A stretch of DNA of 64,000 bases from Canna indica. Its lineage: Eukaryota > Streptophyta > Magnoliopsida > Zingiberales > Cannaceae. The stretch is taken from NCBI GenBank assembly GCA_034359265.1, contig CP136892.1, forward strand, positions 13,750,501 through 13,814,500, given 5' to 3'. Position 1 is the first letter of the stretch; the number at the start of each line of letters is the position of its first letter. The position numbers and the translations under genes are program-made. Shown piece by piece: positions 23,252 through 34,678 of the stretch. Under the pieces are notes generated by a model that did not search any database, had not been told where the DNA came from, and worked only from the letters and a program-made list of their open reading frames with translations.

Positions 23252-26200
23252 TTGTCAAAAACAACGGAACTATCCGAGGAGATAGCTTCCACTGAGGCCT
23301 TTTCTAATGATGAAATACAAAATCTGAGGTGTCTTTTGTCCCAACTTAACTCTTCCTCCGTTGAAACATCCAATTTTGTGAAGTCAGGTAATGCTTTTAT
23401 TGCCAACCTTGACACTAATTCATGGATTATAGATTCTGGAGCAAATAGACACATGACAAGCTCTTCTAAAGGCTTTCTTAACTACTCTTCAATCCTTAAT
23501 AGAGACAGTGTCAGAATAGCAGATGACTCTTTTACCCCTGCACTTGGAACATGTTCTATTGATTGTGCTCCCAATATTAAGCTATCCTCTGTATTACATG
23601 TTTCTCGTTTTCCAGTTAATCTTTTATCTGTTAGTACCATCACCAAAGCTCTTAACTGTAAAATTGAATTTTTTTCCAAACCATTGTGTTTTCCAGGATC
23701 TTCAAACAAGGAAGAGGATTGGCACTAGTAGACTACAGGATGGCTTATATATGTTAGAAGGGAGTCAAAGTTCAATTCCTAATCAAGCCCTTTTTGGAGG
23801 AAATAAGGATGTTAACCGGGAAATAATTTAGTGGCATAGACGGTTAGGGCATCCATCTTTTTTTGTCTTAGAAAAATTATATCCCAGTTTTTTTTCAAGG
23901 ACTCAATCTGATTCTTTGTTTTGTAATGCTTGTGAGTATGCAAAACATACCAGAAACTCTTACCCTTTAAGTAATAATAAAAGTACTGTTCCTTTTATGA
24001 CTATCCATTCTGATGTTTGGGGACCTACTCAGAATACCTCATTATTTGGTGATCGATGGTTTGTCACATTTATTGATTGTTGTACTAGGTTAACTTGAGT
24101 TTATTTGATGAAAGCAAAGAGTGATGTTTTTTCGTGCTTTCAATCTTTTCATAGAATGACCTATACTCAATTTGATGCTAAGGTAAAAATTTTGAGAACT
24201 AATAATGGCAAAGAATACATGGAAAGTAAGTTTCGTACTTATTTGGAGTCCAATGGGATAATACATCAAACTAGTTGTCCTTACACTAGTGCGCAAAATG
24301 GTATTGCTGAGAGAAAAAATAGGCATCTATTAAAAGTTGCTAGATCCCTTATGTTTATCATGAATCTCCCAAAACCCTATTGGGGAGATGCAATTCTTGC
24401 AGCTGCTTATCTTATCAATAGAATGTCACTCAAAGCTCTCAACTTTAAAAGTCCTTTAGAGGTCTTGCAAGGGAAAAATGCTTATACTGTTCCCCCTAAA
24501 GTGTTTGGGTGTGTTTGTTTTGTTCACACTAGAAATGTTGGGAAACTGGACCCTCGAGCTCTTAGATGTGTGTTTATTGGGTATTCTCCAACACAGAAGG
24601 GCTACAAGTGTTACCATCCTCCTTCTAGGAAATACTTTGTTAGTATGGATGTTACTTTTAGAGAAACTGAGCCTTACTTCAGTACACCCCAATCACCTCT
24701 TCAGGGGGAGAGTAATGGAAGTGAAGAGGTGATACCTTGTTTTGTAACTCTTGGTATTCTTACTCAGGGGGAGAATTCTGTTGAGGGGGAGAATATTGGG
24801 CATTTGGATAGACCAGATTTAAGGATATACTCGAGGAGAAACAGGATAGAAGAAGCCATCCTGCAGCCTAATCTGTGTCAAGAATCTTCTAGTGAGGTAT
24901 CTCTAATCCTTGATTCCACTAATGATCTGGATAAACCTATTGCTCAAAGGAAAGGTGTAAGGTCCTGTACCAAACATCCTATATCTAACTTTGTCTCCTA
25001 TGACTCATTGTCCTCCTCCTATAGAGCCTTTGCCTTGTCTATTTCCTCTATGTTTATTCCACAGGATTGGAGAGAAGCTTTAAGAGATCCTAAGTGGGAA
25101 GAAGCGATGGTTGACGAAATGAAAGTTCTAGCTAAAAATGAGACTTGGGAGCTTGTCACTCCTCCATCGGGGAAGAAATTGGTCTGCTGCAAGTGGGTGT
25201 TCACTGTAAAACACAAGGCTGATGGTTCGATTGAAAGATACAAAGCCAGATTGGTAGCTAAGGGATTCACTCAAACTTATAGAGTGGACTACCAGGAGAC
25301 ATTTGCCCCTGTAGCTAAGACGAACACTATCAGAATCCTACTATCTTGTGCAGTCAACCTTGATTGGGACTTACAACAGTTCGATGTGAAAAATGCATTC
25401 CTCCATGGAGATTTAGAGGAGGAGGTGTATATGGAGATTCCTCCTGGATTTGATGATGAAAGAACGCAAGGAAATGTGTGTAGATTAAAGAAGACCTTGT
25501 ACAGATTGAAGCAATCTCCTAGAGCATGGTTTGACAAATTCAGTAAAGCCATGATCTCTTTTGTCTATCGGCGGAGCAATGCTGATCATACCCTATTTAT
25601 CAAGCATCACAAGGGTAAGATCACTCTTCTTATAGTTTATGTTGATGACATAGTGATGACAGGAGATGATAAAGAAGAGATGGCTTGACTAAAAAAGCTT
25701 CTAGCACAGGAATTTGAGATCAAGGATCTAGGAAAACTACAATATTTCCTTGGAATTGAAGTTGCCAAATCAAAAAAGGGAATCTTCATTTAACAGAGGA
25801 AATATATCCTGGATCTCTTGGAAGAAACTGGTATGTTGGGTTGTGAACCGGTAGAATCTCCTATTGAGAGCAACCATAAGCTACAAGCAGGGACCGGTGA
25901 ATTAGTTGACTTGGGAAGATATCAAAGATTGGTCGGAAGACTGATTTATCTCTCGCACACTAGACCCGACATTGCATATGCAGTCAGCTTGGTAAGCCAA
26001 TTTATGCATGATCCTCGTGAGCCTCACATGTAGGCTGTCTTTCGCATTTTGCGATATTTGAAGTCTGCTCTAGGAAAAGGTCTTCTTTTCTCCAAACATG
26101 GTCACCTCCGGATAGAAGCATTTACTGATGTAGATTAGGTTGGATCTCCAGATGATAGGAGGTCGATATCCGGTTACTGCACGCTTATGGGAGGAAACTT

Positions 26201-26573
26201 CTTGGAAAAGCAAGAAACAAAGTGTGGTTGCTCGATCAAGTTGTGAAGCAGAGTATAGAGCTATGGCTCAATAGCTCAAGGTGTTTGTGAGTTATTGTGG
26301 TTGCGGAAGTTATTGGAAGAACTGAAGTTGTTAGAAAAGAATAATCTATCCTTGTTTTGTGATAACAAAGCTGCCATCAGTATAGCTCATAATCGCGTTC
26401 AACATGACCGAACAAAGCATATAGAGATTGATCAATACTTCATTAAAGAAAAATTGATAGAAGGTTCCTTGAGCATATTCCATGTGATGTCTGACAACCT
26501 GGACAACCAAATTACCACTCGAGCTAGAAAACATTTTGTATCACGATTCATTAGCTGTTGGCTAATGTATTAA
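23252..26573 (+). pseudogene. pol: Copia copy 1 pol (protease, integrase, RT, RNase H), broken
   Basis: Domains in Copia order. Protease: 'WIIDSGANRHM' near 23423, which holds the DSG catalytic triad motif. GAG-pre-integrase and integrase: about 23830-24700, with 'CEYAKHTRNS' and 'AQNGIAERKNRH'. Reverse transcriptase: about 25060-25790, with '[13 protein letters not shown]' and YVDD at about 25638. RNase H: about 25850-26570, with 'TRPDIAYAVSLVSQF' and 'CDNKAAISIAHN'. A stop TGA at 24096-24098 replaces a Trp codon. Further stops lie at about 25687, 25793, 26032 and 26138. The longest intact piece is 24105-25688. Confidence 0.9.
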
Positions 26574-27500
26574 TCTAATTTCTTTTTTTTTCAGAAAAAA
26601 AAAATGTGACGTCTGACAAGCTAGCTAGCTGACGTATTTACAAAAGGAGTCAGCAATAGGACCTTTCATATATTGGTCTGCAAGCTGGGCATGTGTGATA
26701 TCTATGCACCAATTTGAGGGAGTGTGTTGACTAATGAAATCAATTATGCTGATTTCTAGGCCCTAATTTATTGTGATTTGATTATGATTTGATTGTGACT
26801 TATTGTAATTTATTGTAATTGATTTACTACCTTACTTGTAAACTTTCCTAGATAGGCTTTATTTCTTGTCTATAAATTGGGTCTTGTATACTGATTGTAA
26901 ACATGATAGAGAAGAATAAAAATATTCTCTTCTTCAAATTCTTCATACCATATCATCAACTAGTGGTGAAGATGTGGCAAGATAGAGGCTTCAATATTGA
27001 AGGAGACAACCAATCCAAAAGATGCAACTTAAAAGCAACTTGGAAGTGTAGAATTTCCATTTGAACTCAATGTAATAAAGTCTCTTTTCATTTAATTCTT
27101 CCACTCATCATTTAATAGGCTTTTCTTGAAACTTTATACAATGTATCCTATAAATGAAAGGAATGACAAGGAGAAAACAAACTTGGATTCTCAATTACAA
27201 CTCCTTTCTGACTTTCTATCTATCTATCTCTTCTTATTTGGCTCATGTGCCACTGCTCTCTATTTTCCAGCAAGACAGCAACCCGCAAGCAGCAGCCATA
27301 GGGGATCCAGCCAAGCTTCACGCCCTCAAACTGGGGCCTACACCAAGGCTCATAACATATTGTCTCTTTGGCTTTGTGTGAATTCCTCTATATCTGAATC
27401 TTAAAACTTTTTTTCACACAATCATTTAACAAGTAGTTAATTGCAAAGATGTGGTTTCATGGACCTTCTGTTATGTTTATAATGTTTAGCTGATGATTTA

Positions 27501-27831
27501 TGCTTAAGTCCTACATTGGTTAAAAATATGGTGATAGCCTTTAGATGGTTTGGGCAATTCTCTCATCATGAGCTAACTTTTGGGGTAGAGTTAGACCTAC
27601 TAATTGCTTAACATGGTATCAGAGCCTATCCTGTGGTTGATATTGTGTCACCCGCAGATGTCGAGTCCCGCAAACTCCACGCTCCATATATCCAATCCTG
27701 AGCGTGAGGAGTGTGTGTTAAAGTCTGACATTGGTTAAAAATATGGTCAAGATAGCCTCTAAATGATTTGGGCAATCCTCTCCTCATGAGCTAACTTTTG
27801 GGGTAGAGTTAGGCCTACTAATTTCTTAACA
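27501..27831 (+). mobile_element. TRIM element with 5-bp TSD
   Basis: A 331-bp miniature LTR retrotransposon. Left LTR 27501-27612 and right LTR 27716-27831 share 'ACATTGGTTAAAAATATGG' and 'GAGCTAACTTTTGGGGTAGA' and end TTAACA. TGGTATCAGAGCC begins at 27613 and a purine-rich tract precedes the right LTR. A perfect duplication ATTTA lies at 27496-27500 and 27832-27836. There is no coding sequence. It lies in an intron of the transporter pseudogene. Confidence 0.9.
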
Positions 27832-29224
27832 ATTTAATTATGCAAACATAAAGGAGTACAATCCATTGAAATCACATTTTTGAGATTGGCTGCTTGCTCT
27901 TGTCTTATTTCCTGAATATGATCAGATTTACTCCTTTCATTGGATCAAATCAACGTGTCCTAATACTTTGTCTACTCCTTTTATTGAAATAATATGTTGC
28001 AATCTTGCACATCCTGATCCATTTTTCGCAACCCTGCTATTACCTACCCTATTTTTTATCTCTAAGATACTTCTAATACCTGCTCATGCAAGGTTTCGTT
28101 TTCACTAAATTCTTTCTTATATTACCACTGCTGATGCTTGATACGTAAAGCCAGTAAAATCCTTACTGTTAAAGGTTGCTATATTAGTGTTTAGTTTCTT
28201 GAAAGAATGATCAGTGCATCCTTAATAACTATGCTTTGGGCAATTTTGTTTATCATGAAATTCTGAGCATAATATGCTGCATGTTTTCCTTTTTGCAGTG
28301 TAGCCATTGACTGCATTAGGGATTGAACCAAAGTTTACAATACCGCACTCTGCTAAAATGGATCAGGTGGTGCTTGCTAACGGCCTTGTTGGAAGTGTAC
28401 TCTCAGATTACTTCTGGTATGTTTCAAACACAATGGGAATTAATTGCATGTATGCAATTTGATTTGATTTAAATGTTATGTAAACAGGGCTCTATGTGTC
28501 ATATGGACTACTCCGTTGGTAGCCACCCTAGGCACGTCACTTACTATACTACTGGCCATGCTAGCTGATATGATGATTCATGGTCAACAGTCAACACTAT
28601 TCAGTAATCTATATCCTTGGTTCAGTTCAGGTAATTCCACCTAATTGAAGTCATTTTCTTATTGCTTTCTCTATAAAGAGTGCATCTCTGATGGGCCTTG
28701 TAATTTATCTTATTGGAATGTGAAATTTTGTGCTGAGCTTTAGATGGTAATTGCTTGAAGTTCCATTTCTTGCAAAGCATAGACTTAAGCCTTTTGGTTG
28801 AAAATTTTTAAGGGAGTTTCACCATTTCAAATAATACAAGTTAATTTAGGACAAGTATAAGGCTTCCAGAGATGAGCCAGTTGAATCAATACAAGCTAGC
28901 AAAAGTTTGAGAGAGACCGTTTGAAGAGCCTAAAAGTTTGAATATACAAATAGGACATCCAGTACACTACCAAAACAATCATATAGAACTACTTAAAATG
29001 TCTAGCTGCATGTTATAGCTATTGATTTAACTGTGAAGGCCAACCAAATATTTTTTATATTTTCTTGACATCTTTAATCACGTTCCATCAAGAAACTGAT
29101 ATTAGCTGTTGAATACTTAAATTGATGATGATATTTTTAAGTTACATTTATTAAAAGGTGAGAGTATTTTGGTCATTTGATATAAAATTGGGTCGAACTG
29201 AGATATAAAATTAGGCCGGACTGA

Positions 29225-29370
29225 GTTTTTTTTTTAAACAAAGAAACTTGCATTATATTCAAGAGGAATGAATAAAATACAAGTGGAGGGGGGAAAGAGT
29301 AAGAAGAACAAAAACTCACGCCCAAAACACCGACAAAAAGAATAGCAAGGAGAACTACAAAACAACTGAA
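29225..29370 (-). mobile_element. 5'-truncated LINE-type retroposon tail
   Basis: A run of T at 29226-29235 is a poly(A) tail on the minus strand, preceded on that strand by 'AAGTTTCTTTGTTT', typical of plant L1 3' ends. The flanks AGGCCGGACTGA (29213-29224) and AGGTCGGACTGA (29371-29382) form an 11-of-12 target duplication. A nearby imperfect repeat of the left flank (about 29180-29202) means the duplication is less certain than it looks. Confidence 0.6.
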
Positions 29371-30487
29371 AGGTCGGACTGATTAGATTTGATAACTGTC
29401 TTTAACTAATAAGACCCTGCACAAATAAACCATTGTTTGTTGTGACATCTTTAATCATGTTCAAGCAATGCTGTTCATTCTCTTGAAAATTCCACCTTGA
29501 ACTTTCTGAGTGCAGATGCACACCATCTTGTCTTGATTGTATGCTAGCCTTCTTGAATCGCCATATTGCTTCAGTATCAGACACGAATTTCATGAATCAA
29601 TAATTTCAACCCCACACTGAAGCATATTTAGCATGAGAAGGACAAGAAGAAGATAATAAATATAATGATAGGCATCATAAGATTTGTGGTTTATTTGGGA
29701 AATCTTGAAGGAGCAACACATCAACTATTACCAAGTAGAAATAAAATGCTTGCCTTAGTTTAAAACACTGAATTAAAAATAGTGTCTTTATGGCACCAGA
29801 CAATGGTCTTTAGATTGGAAAAATTGATATTTCTTTGTGCAATTTACCAAAACAGGAACAAGGATCTTTAAAATCACCAGTTCTGGAGCAATTTTTTAGA
29901 ACTATCAGAACTGGGAATAAAAAATCCGGGTATCCCCAAAATGCCCTCAAATAATAGATTAGTTATATAGTTCAATATTTTGTGTCACTGGAAATATAAA
30001 AAAAGTCTCAAATTACTTGGTACAAGGCAAGACAACATCTGCTTGTACACTATTATGAAGTGTAAAAATCTACTGAAACTATAAATAATGTGTTATGTGG
30101 TTAAATATGTTTTACTAAAATAGTACTATTGTGTACTAGAAATTTTAAAAAACATAGTAAGAAAACATGTACCTATACAATTTAAGTATAAAAATCTGTT
30201 GGAAACTACAAAATTTGCGCTAAGCATTGTAGTAAAACAGAACACTATATTGAAAACTTTAGCAAAACGCTCAAATTTGATACAAGTTAAGAAAACACCT
30301 ACTTGTACTATTATAGTATTATGAAGTGTAAAAGTTTGTTGGAAATTTAAAAAAATGTGTTATATAGTTCAATAATTCATTTCAATAAAATAGAGTTTTA
30401 TAAAAGGTTGCACGGAAATAGCAATTTTTACATCATTTTGGGGATATCCGGATTTTTTTTTCCAGTTTTGGCTATTTTAAAAAGTTG

Positions 30488-30560
30488 TTCTGAAATTGCT
30501 AATTTTGAAACTCCTTGTTCTGAAATTGCTAATTTTGAAACTCCTTGTTCTGATTTTGGT
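30488..30560. repeat. Two-copy 31-bp tandem repeat
   Basis: 'TTCTGAAATTGCTAATTTTG' with its continuation 'AAACTCCTTG' occurs twice head to tail. Confidence 0.85.
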
Positions 30561-30779
30561 CAGATGCACTGTTCCTTTCGAGAGGAATGCATGATATCTT
30601 TGTTTTTGATGCACCAAAGCCTACATTTTTAGTTTTTCTATTGGAGCAATTTGTTATAAATTATCATTTTCCTTATTGGTATCAGAGCTAACAAAAATGG
30701 TTGGGACAACAAACATCTATCTCGTTCGTACTTTGGGTACCAATATAATCATCAAAGATCGTTCAAGTGATTAATTCCT

Positions 30780-31620
30780 GGAAATAGGGGGCGTTGAGGA
30801 CAAAGAAATTATTGGAGTTACCATTTCCATATAACACTAGTACCGTTGGTGTTAAGTTAAGAAAAACCTCTTGCGAGAAGGCTGACTAAAGATTTCTTCT
30901 AAAAATACCAGCTCCTGTCAGTTCATAATGAGAATAGTGAAATTTGAATTCCATGGATTATTTCCCTTAGTACTATGCATAGAAGGGGGGAGCCGTATGA
31001 AATGAAAATCTCACGTACGATTCTGGAACGGAGATTCTTTAAATAGAATGAACAACCGTAACAGATGTTGCCTCAACCCGAAGGAAATTATGCGAAAGCT
31101 TTACAAAATTATTATGAAGCTACACGAATAGAAATCGATCCCTATGATCGAAGTTATATACTTTATAACATAGGCCTTATACACACAAGTAATGGAGAGC
31201 ATACAAAGGTTTTGGACTATTATTTCCGGGCACTAGAACGGAATCCATTCTTACCACAAGCTTTTAATAATATGGTTGTGATATGTCATAATGTGCGACT
31301 ATCTCCACTAGAAAGGAGGAAAAAAATATCCAAATCGACTAGTAAATACTAGAAAAAAATGGCTTTCTACATATGCATTGTCTAAAGCAACGATTTTTAT
31401 CAGCTGTAGCAAATAAATAAACTTCACGAGAACCAAAAGAGGAAGAAATAGAAACAACCTATATACTCTATGGATAAAGGATTGAATTGATAGAGAATGC
31501 ACACTAAAGATCAATTAGTGAGCTATTGGGTCAATAGAGTTAAAAATTGCTTTGCTCATTTATGTCGTGATACGAGATAAAAATTAGGAATCAACTTATG
31601 TAATAGAGTTGATCCACTAA
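30780..31620 (+). mobile_element. Nuclear plastid DNA fragment (NUPT) spanning ycf3 exon 2
   Basis: Chloroplast-derived stretch. The 5' part contains a group II intron domain V-like hairpin ('GAGCCGTATGAAATGAAAAT' near 30989). This is followed by ycf3 exon 2 and then 'GTGCGACTATC', a group II 5' splice-site type sequence, and ycf3 intron 2. The edges are approximate. It lies in an intron of the transporter pseudogene. Confidence 0.85.
31065..31293 (+). pseudogene. ycf3: ycf3 exon 2 (photosystem I assembly protein), nuclear copy
   Basis: Encodes the TPR-repeat middle of Ycf3: '[20 protein letters not shown]', '[20 protein letters not shown]', '[19 protein letters not shown]'. In plastids Ycf3 helps assemble photosystem I in the thylakoid membrane. 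Here exons 1 and 3 are absent and the nucleus does not splice group II introns, so this is not functional. The reading frame remains open across the exon, with several substitutions relative to the conserved family (for example around its first residues and near 'VLDYYFRA'). Confidence 0.9.
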
Positions 31621-31658
31621 AGTATTGAGCAACGGTGTAGCATCAGATCCTAACACGG

Positions 31659-32054
31659 ATAAGGGAAATTCTTGGATCCATAATAAGGATTCGAAAAATT
31701 TCCGGATCCATAACATTTTTCTTAAAAGCTCCAAAATGCACTCGAGTTCAGTTTGATATTCGATTTCCAGACTTTTGTAAAAGTCCAAAAACTTTTATTT
31801 TATTTAGAATTCATTGTTGTAACTATAAATAATACACAAAACAGATTATATTCATCAGAAAATGATGAATTGGTCTTATTCTTTCTAGTTTCACACTTTT
31901 GAGAAAGTCTAGAACCTACTATTTTTCGGACTTCTACAAAAGTCTCGAACTGAATACCATACCGATGTCGAGGGCATTTTAGAAATTTTGAGAAAAAAAT
32001 TATGAATCCTAGAATTTTTAGATCCTTGTTATGGATTCGGGAATTTTCCGTTAT
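31659..32054. mobile_element. MITE-like inverted-repeat element
   Basis: The left arm (ATAAGGGAAATTCTTGGATC onward) and the right arm (ending GAATTTTCCGTTAT) are inverted over about 60 bases. Related arms occur at 34679-34930, so this is a family with at least two copies here. No clean target duplication was seen. Confidence 0.6.
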
Positions 32055-32334
32055 AGTTGAAGGAAATTGCTATTTCTTTTGAATTGGGACAGTCCACAAT
32101 CCATAAAAGGCCTCTGTTGGGTCCGAATTATCATATGGAGAGAAGAAGTTACACTATCATGTGAAGTTTATGTATGCTTTAATTCTATATATGTTTGAAC
32201 ATGAAGCACATCAAAATTTCATCAAGCAAATGTATGTGTTAACCCTTCTCAATTCTTGCTCCTACTTGCAGGTATTCGTGGGCTTTGCCATTGCTAATTT
32301 GTCAGAACGACTATCTCGATATTTACGTTTCTAA

Positions 32335-32698
32335 CATATTATCAAGCAAGTTGCAGTTTCATGATTTTTTTATATAAGAATTCTTTACCGTCGTTATGGG
32401 AGATTGAAGACTACCCCAGATTAGCCTGAAGATTAGTTGGGCAGTCAAAGAAAACTCCATCTCTTTACATGATCGGGCTTGGTGCGATTACCTGGGTAAG
32501 TTTCAAATTTAATAGTTGAATTTAGCTGCTCCCATTATATATATATAGTTGTAAAATTGGCCAAATGCATATAGTTTTTTATCATATTTGTTTCCACTGT
32601 AATGATTCAGAAGTACATTTTGTTGAGTGTTTCTTAGAAAAAGATTCAAGTCACAAGATTATTTCATCCACTGTAGTATTGTGTTGTATTATGTTCCT
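32335..32698. other. Non-coding, nothing recognised
   Basis: Sequence downstream of the transporter pseudogene stop. Possible 3' UTR remnants; no gene or repeat boundary seen. Confidence 0.4.
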
Positions 32699-33700
32699 TT
32701 TTTTTACCGAAAAGAAGGATACTTATATTAATAGTCGGCTGGTGCCGATGCCAAAATGGTCATCAAACAGAATGGCCTCTAGCGCTGGAAGCCGAATAGA
32801 TGACTAGACCAAAACATCTTTACAAATTCGTACCCTATTTGTTGCCCAATGGGCAACCCTTAAGCAAAAATCAAAAGGGATACAATTAATTGCGTTTTCA
32901 AATATAAAATATCCAAGACAATCGTTGAAATGATCCATGGAGTAGGAGCCTCAGAATTTAGGACGTTGACAATGGTCTTAGAATCTGTTTCATGCACAAA
33001 GGGCGGTAAGGCATGCCGAGTCGCATATTTGAGCCCATCTCTCATAGTGAGAGCTTCTAGAACCAGAGTAGAATCACCAGTGGTGAAGAAACTTGTCACA
33101 CCTAAACACGTCCCATCATTCTTGCAGACGATAACGCTAATACCCATTGCACGATTTGCAAAGGAAGCATCGCAATTCAGTTTCAAAATGTCTACTGCAG
33201 GGGAAATCCATCTCATAGTAAAATATATATCTCTGCCAGGGCCCTCAGACAGGGAAGTAGCAAAGTAAGCAGAGGTAAATGCTAGAACTTGGTTTCATTA
33301 GGGAAGAAGGGGTATACTGCCTAGCTTCGTGCAGCAACAGGTTCCTAATGTGCCAAATGAGCCATCGGAAATTGGCTATAATGGTGGGGCCAAAGAAAGA
33401 GGCCCATGAACTAGGAAAGCTGGTTGTTACCCACCCACCAGAAATCCAAGATGTGCGCTCAGAAAAATATCAAGGCCTAACTTAGAGGAAAGGAGACTCC
33501 ACAGACACTTGCTGAGCAGAAGGGCACGAAAAGAACAGGTGTTCAATAGACTCGCTGGAGAGACCACACATCTGACTTGTTAGACCAAGATGGTGAAGGC
33601 GCAAACGAGTAGATAATCTCAAATTTCGTGGAAATGGAGTATTAATGGAGAGCTTCGTACAAATCGTCTATACCACTTCTTGACCTTCAGAGGGATAGGT
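32699..33700 (-). pseudogene. LINE 3' relic: zf-RVT and RNase H domains
   Basis: Minus-strand remains of an L1-type non-LTR element. In order on that strand: a zinc-binding RT domain piece near 33660-33480 ('LGLTSQMCGLSSESIEHLFF'), then an RNase H domain at 33216-32860 ('DILKLNCDASFANRAMGISV', 'LVLEALTMRDGLKYAT', 'VHETDSKTIVNVLN'). A T run at about 32699-32706 is the poly(A) tail. Frameshifts separate the two domains. 5' truncated, as is usual. Confidence 0.75.
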
Positions 33701-34041
33701 GATTCGAAGGCTCCTTTCTTTTGGCAGAAGGAATGCCCGCTGGCCTTCTCCTTGCACAGTTGGCTCGTGGAAAGGCATTGTCTTCTAACAAAGGACAGAC
33801 TCATCGCCAGAAATCTTTAAGTCTCTATGACATGTATCCTCTGCAACAACCATGACGAGATACATATACATACCTTAGTGGTTTTCTCTACTTTTGTTAT
33901 GTTGTATTTGTTGTTTTCCTTTGTTCCGGCCATGAGGGCCATGTTTCCTTACTTCTTTCTTTTATTTCTCCCTCTCCCCCTTTACTTGTATTTCCTTCAT
34001 CACTTTTGAAATGAATACACGTTTTCTATTGTTAAAAAAAA
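33690..34041 (+). pseudogene. LINE 3' relic on the opposite strand: zf-RVT tail and poly(A)
   Basis: Plus-strand reading gives 'FWQKECPLAFSLHSWLVE', then 'CLLTKDRLIARNL', then 'CILCNNHDE', the Cys-X2-Cys...His-Asp-Glu pattern of zf-RVT domains. A non-coding 3' part follows and ends in an A run at about 34034-34041. It abuts the minus-strand LINE relic near 33690, so two LINE ends meet head to head. Confidence 0.65.
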
Positions 34042-34678
34042 TAAATCAATAAGATGATCTATATTTTTTTCTGCAAAAAAAAAAGTTTAGATTTTTTTTT
34101 TAAAAAAAATATAATATGAACCCCAGATGATTGATGATTCTATTGAAGAAAAAGTGTCCGCTAAGGATGCACTTGCTACACGTACTAGATAGAGCAAGGC
34201 AAAACAACACAAGCAATACAACATATCATATTTGTTTCGCATAGTATTGACCAAGAAAATTAGTTATGTTTTACGTTGGTATTGTGGGTCTCACCAGTGA
34301 TGACCTTGCTATCACAGCACATGATAGTACATATTGATTGAAATGATTTCGGAGAAGCTGAGATTTTGTTCCAAGATTTACCTGCTTGTACTAGCGTTCT
34401 TTTTGATGTATTATGATTTTTCACGATACAATAAACGTATAATTTCTACTATGAGTCTCACCATTTTTGTCCTATACCATAATGCATTTTGCGCATCAAA
34501 TGTGACACCATTTTTATCTTATACAATAAATGCATTTTATGCAGCAAATGCAAGACAAACCAAGTTGTTTTGTTCAATACTATATTCTTAGCGGTATCAA
34601 CTGTACCCTAAAAATGATCTCTGCATTTACCACCTTAGGCCGAACTAATTGATGGAAACTAAATCTCTACTTTCATTG
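34042..34678. other. Non-coding, nothing recognised
   Basis: AT-rich sequence between the LINE relic and the MITE. An imperfect repeat of 'ATAATGCATTTTGCGCATCA' (about 34480) and 'ATAAATGCATTTTATGCAGC' (about 34525) is the only structure seen. Confidence 0.4.

Larger units (their letters stand above)
21917..26945 (+). mobile_element. Complete Copia LTR retrotransposon (copy 1)
   Basis: Left LTR 21917-22099 and right LTR 26725-26945 both start TGTTGACTAATG and end TTCTTCA. A perfect 5-bp duplication TACCA flanks the element (21912-21916 and 26946-26950). A primer-binding-like site TGATATCAGAGCC follows the left LTR, one base off the iMet consensus. A purine tract 'TTGAGGGAGTG' precedes the right LTR. 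The left LTR is shorter (183 against 221 bp), mainly because it lacks a segment near its 3' end. It lies in the sense direction within an intron of the transporter pseudogene. Confidence 0.93.
15579..32334 (+). pseudogene. SLC35F5/EamA-type membrane transporter gene, broken
   Basis: A relic of the plant DUF914/EamA family (SLC35F5-like, yeast YML018C/THI74-like), multi-pass vacuolar or endomembrane transporters of unproven substrate. Recognisable exons: about 15579-15671 ('AGLFLILAVVVIWVISAEVTQ'), 19047-19451 ('GIYADYKQPFALTYLGASL'), 19807-20024 ('TSVASTTVLSSTSGLFTLF'), 20232-20302 ('KRSLVGDLFGLLSAVTYG'), 20393-20442 ('VLLKKFAGEE'), 28299-28416 ('[18 protein letters not shown]'), 28488-28630 ('TPLVATLGTSLTI') and 32272-32334 ('VFVGFAIANLSERLSRYLRF', stop TAA). 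Most splice sites remain and rejoin in frame. Lesions: no clear start ATG, with a MITE in exon 1; TGA in 'NAALA*TSVAS', one C-to-T change from CGA; TAG at the start of the 28299 exon, where the family has Trp; the exon after 20442 missing; a 7-bp tandem duplication at 28583-28596 that shifts frame. Introns carry Copia, TRIM, LINE and plastid insertions. Confidence 0.85.

Noticed and set aside
27126..27404. 92-codon open frame after the Copia element
   Set aside because: No domain, no link to the missing transporter exon, and the overlapping frame is equally open.
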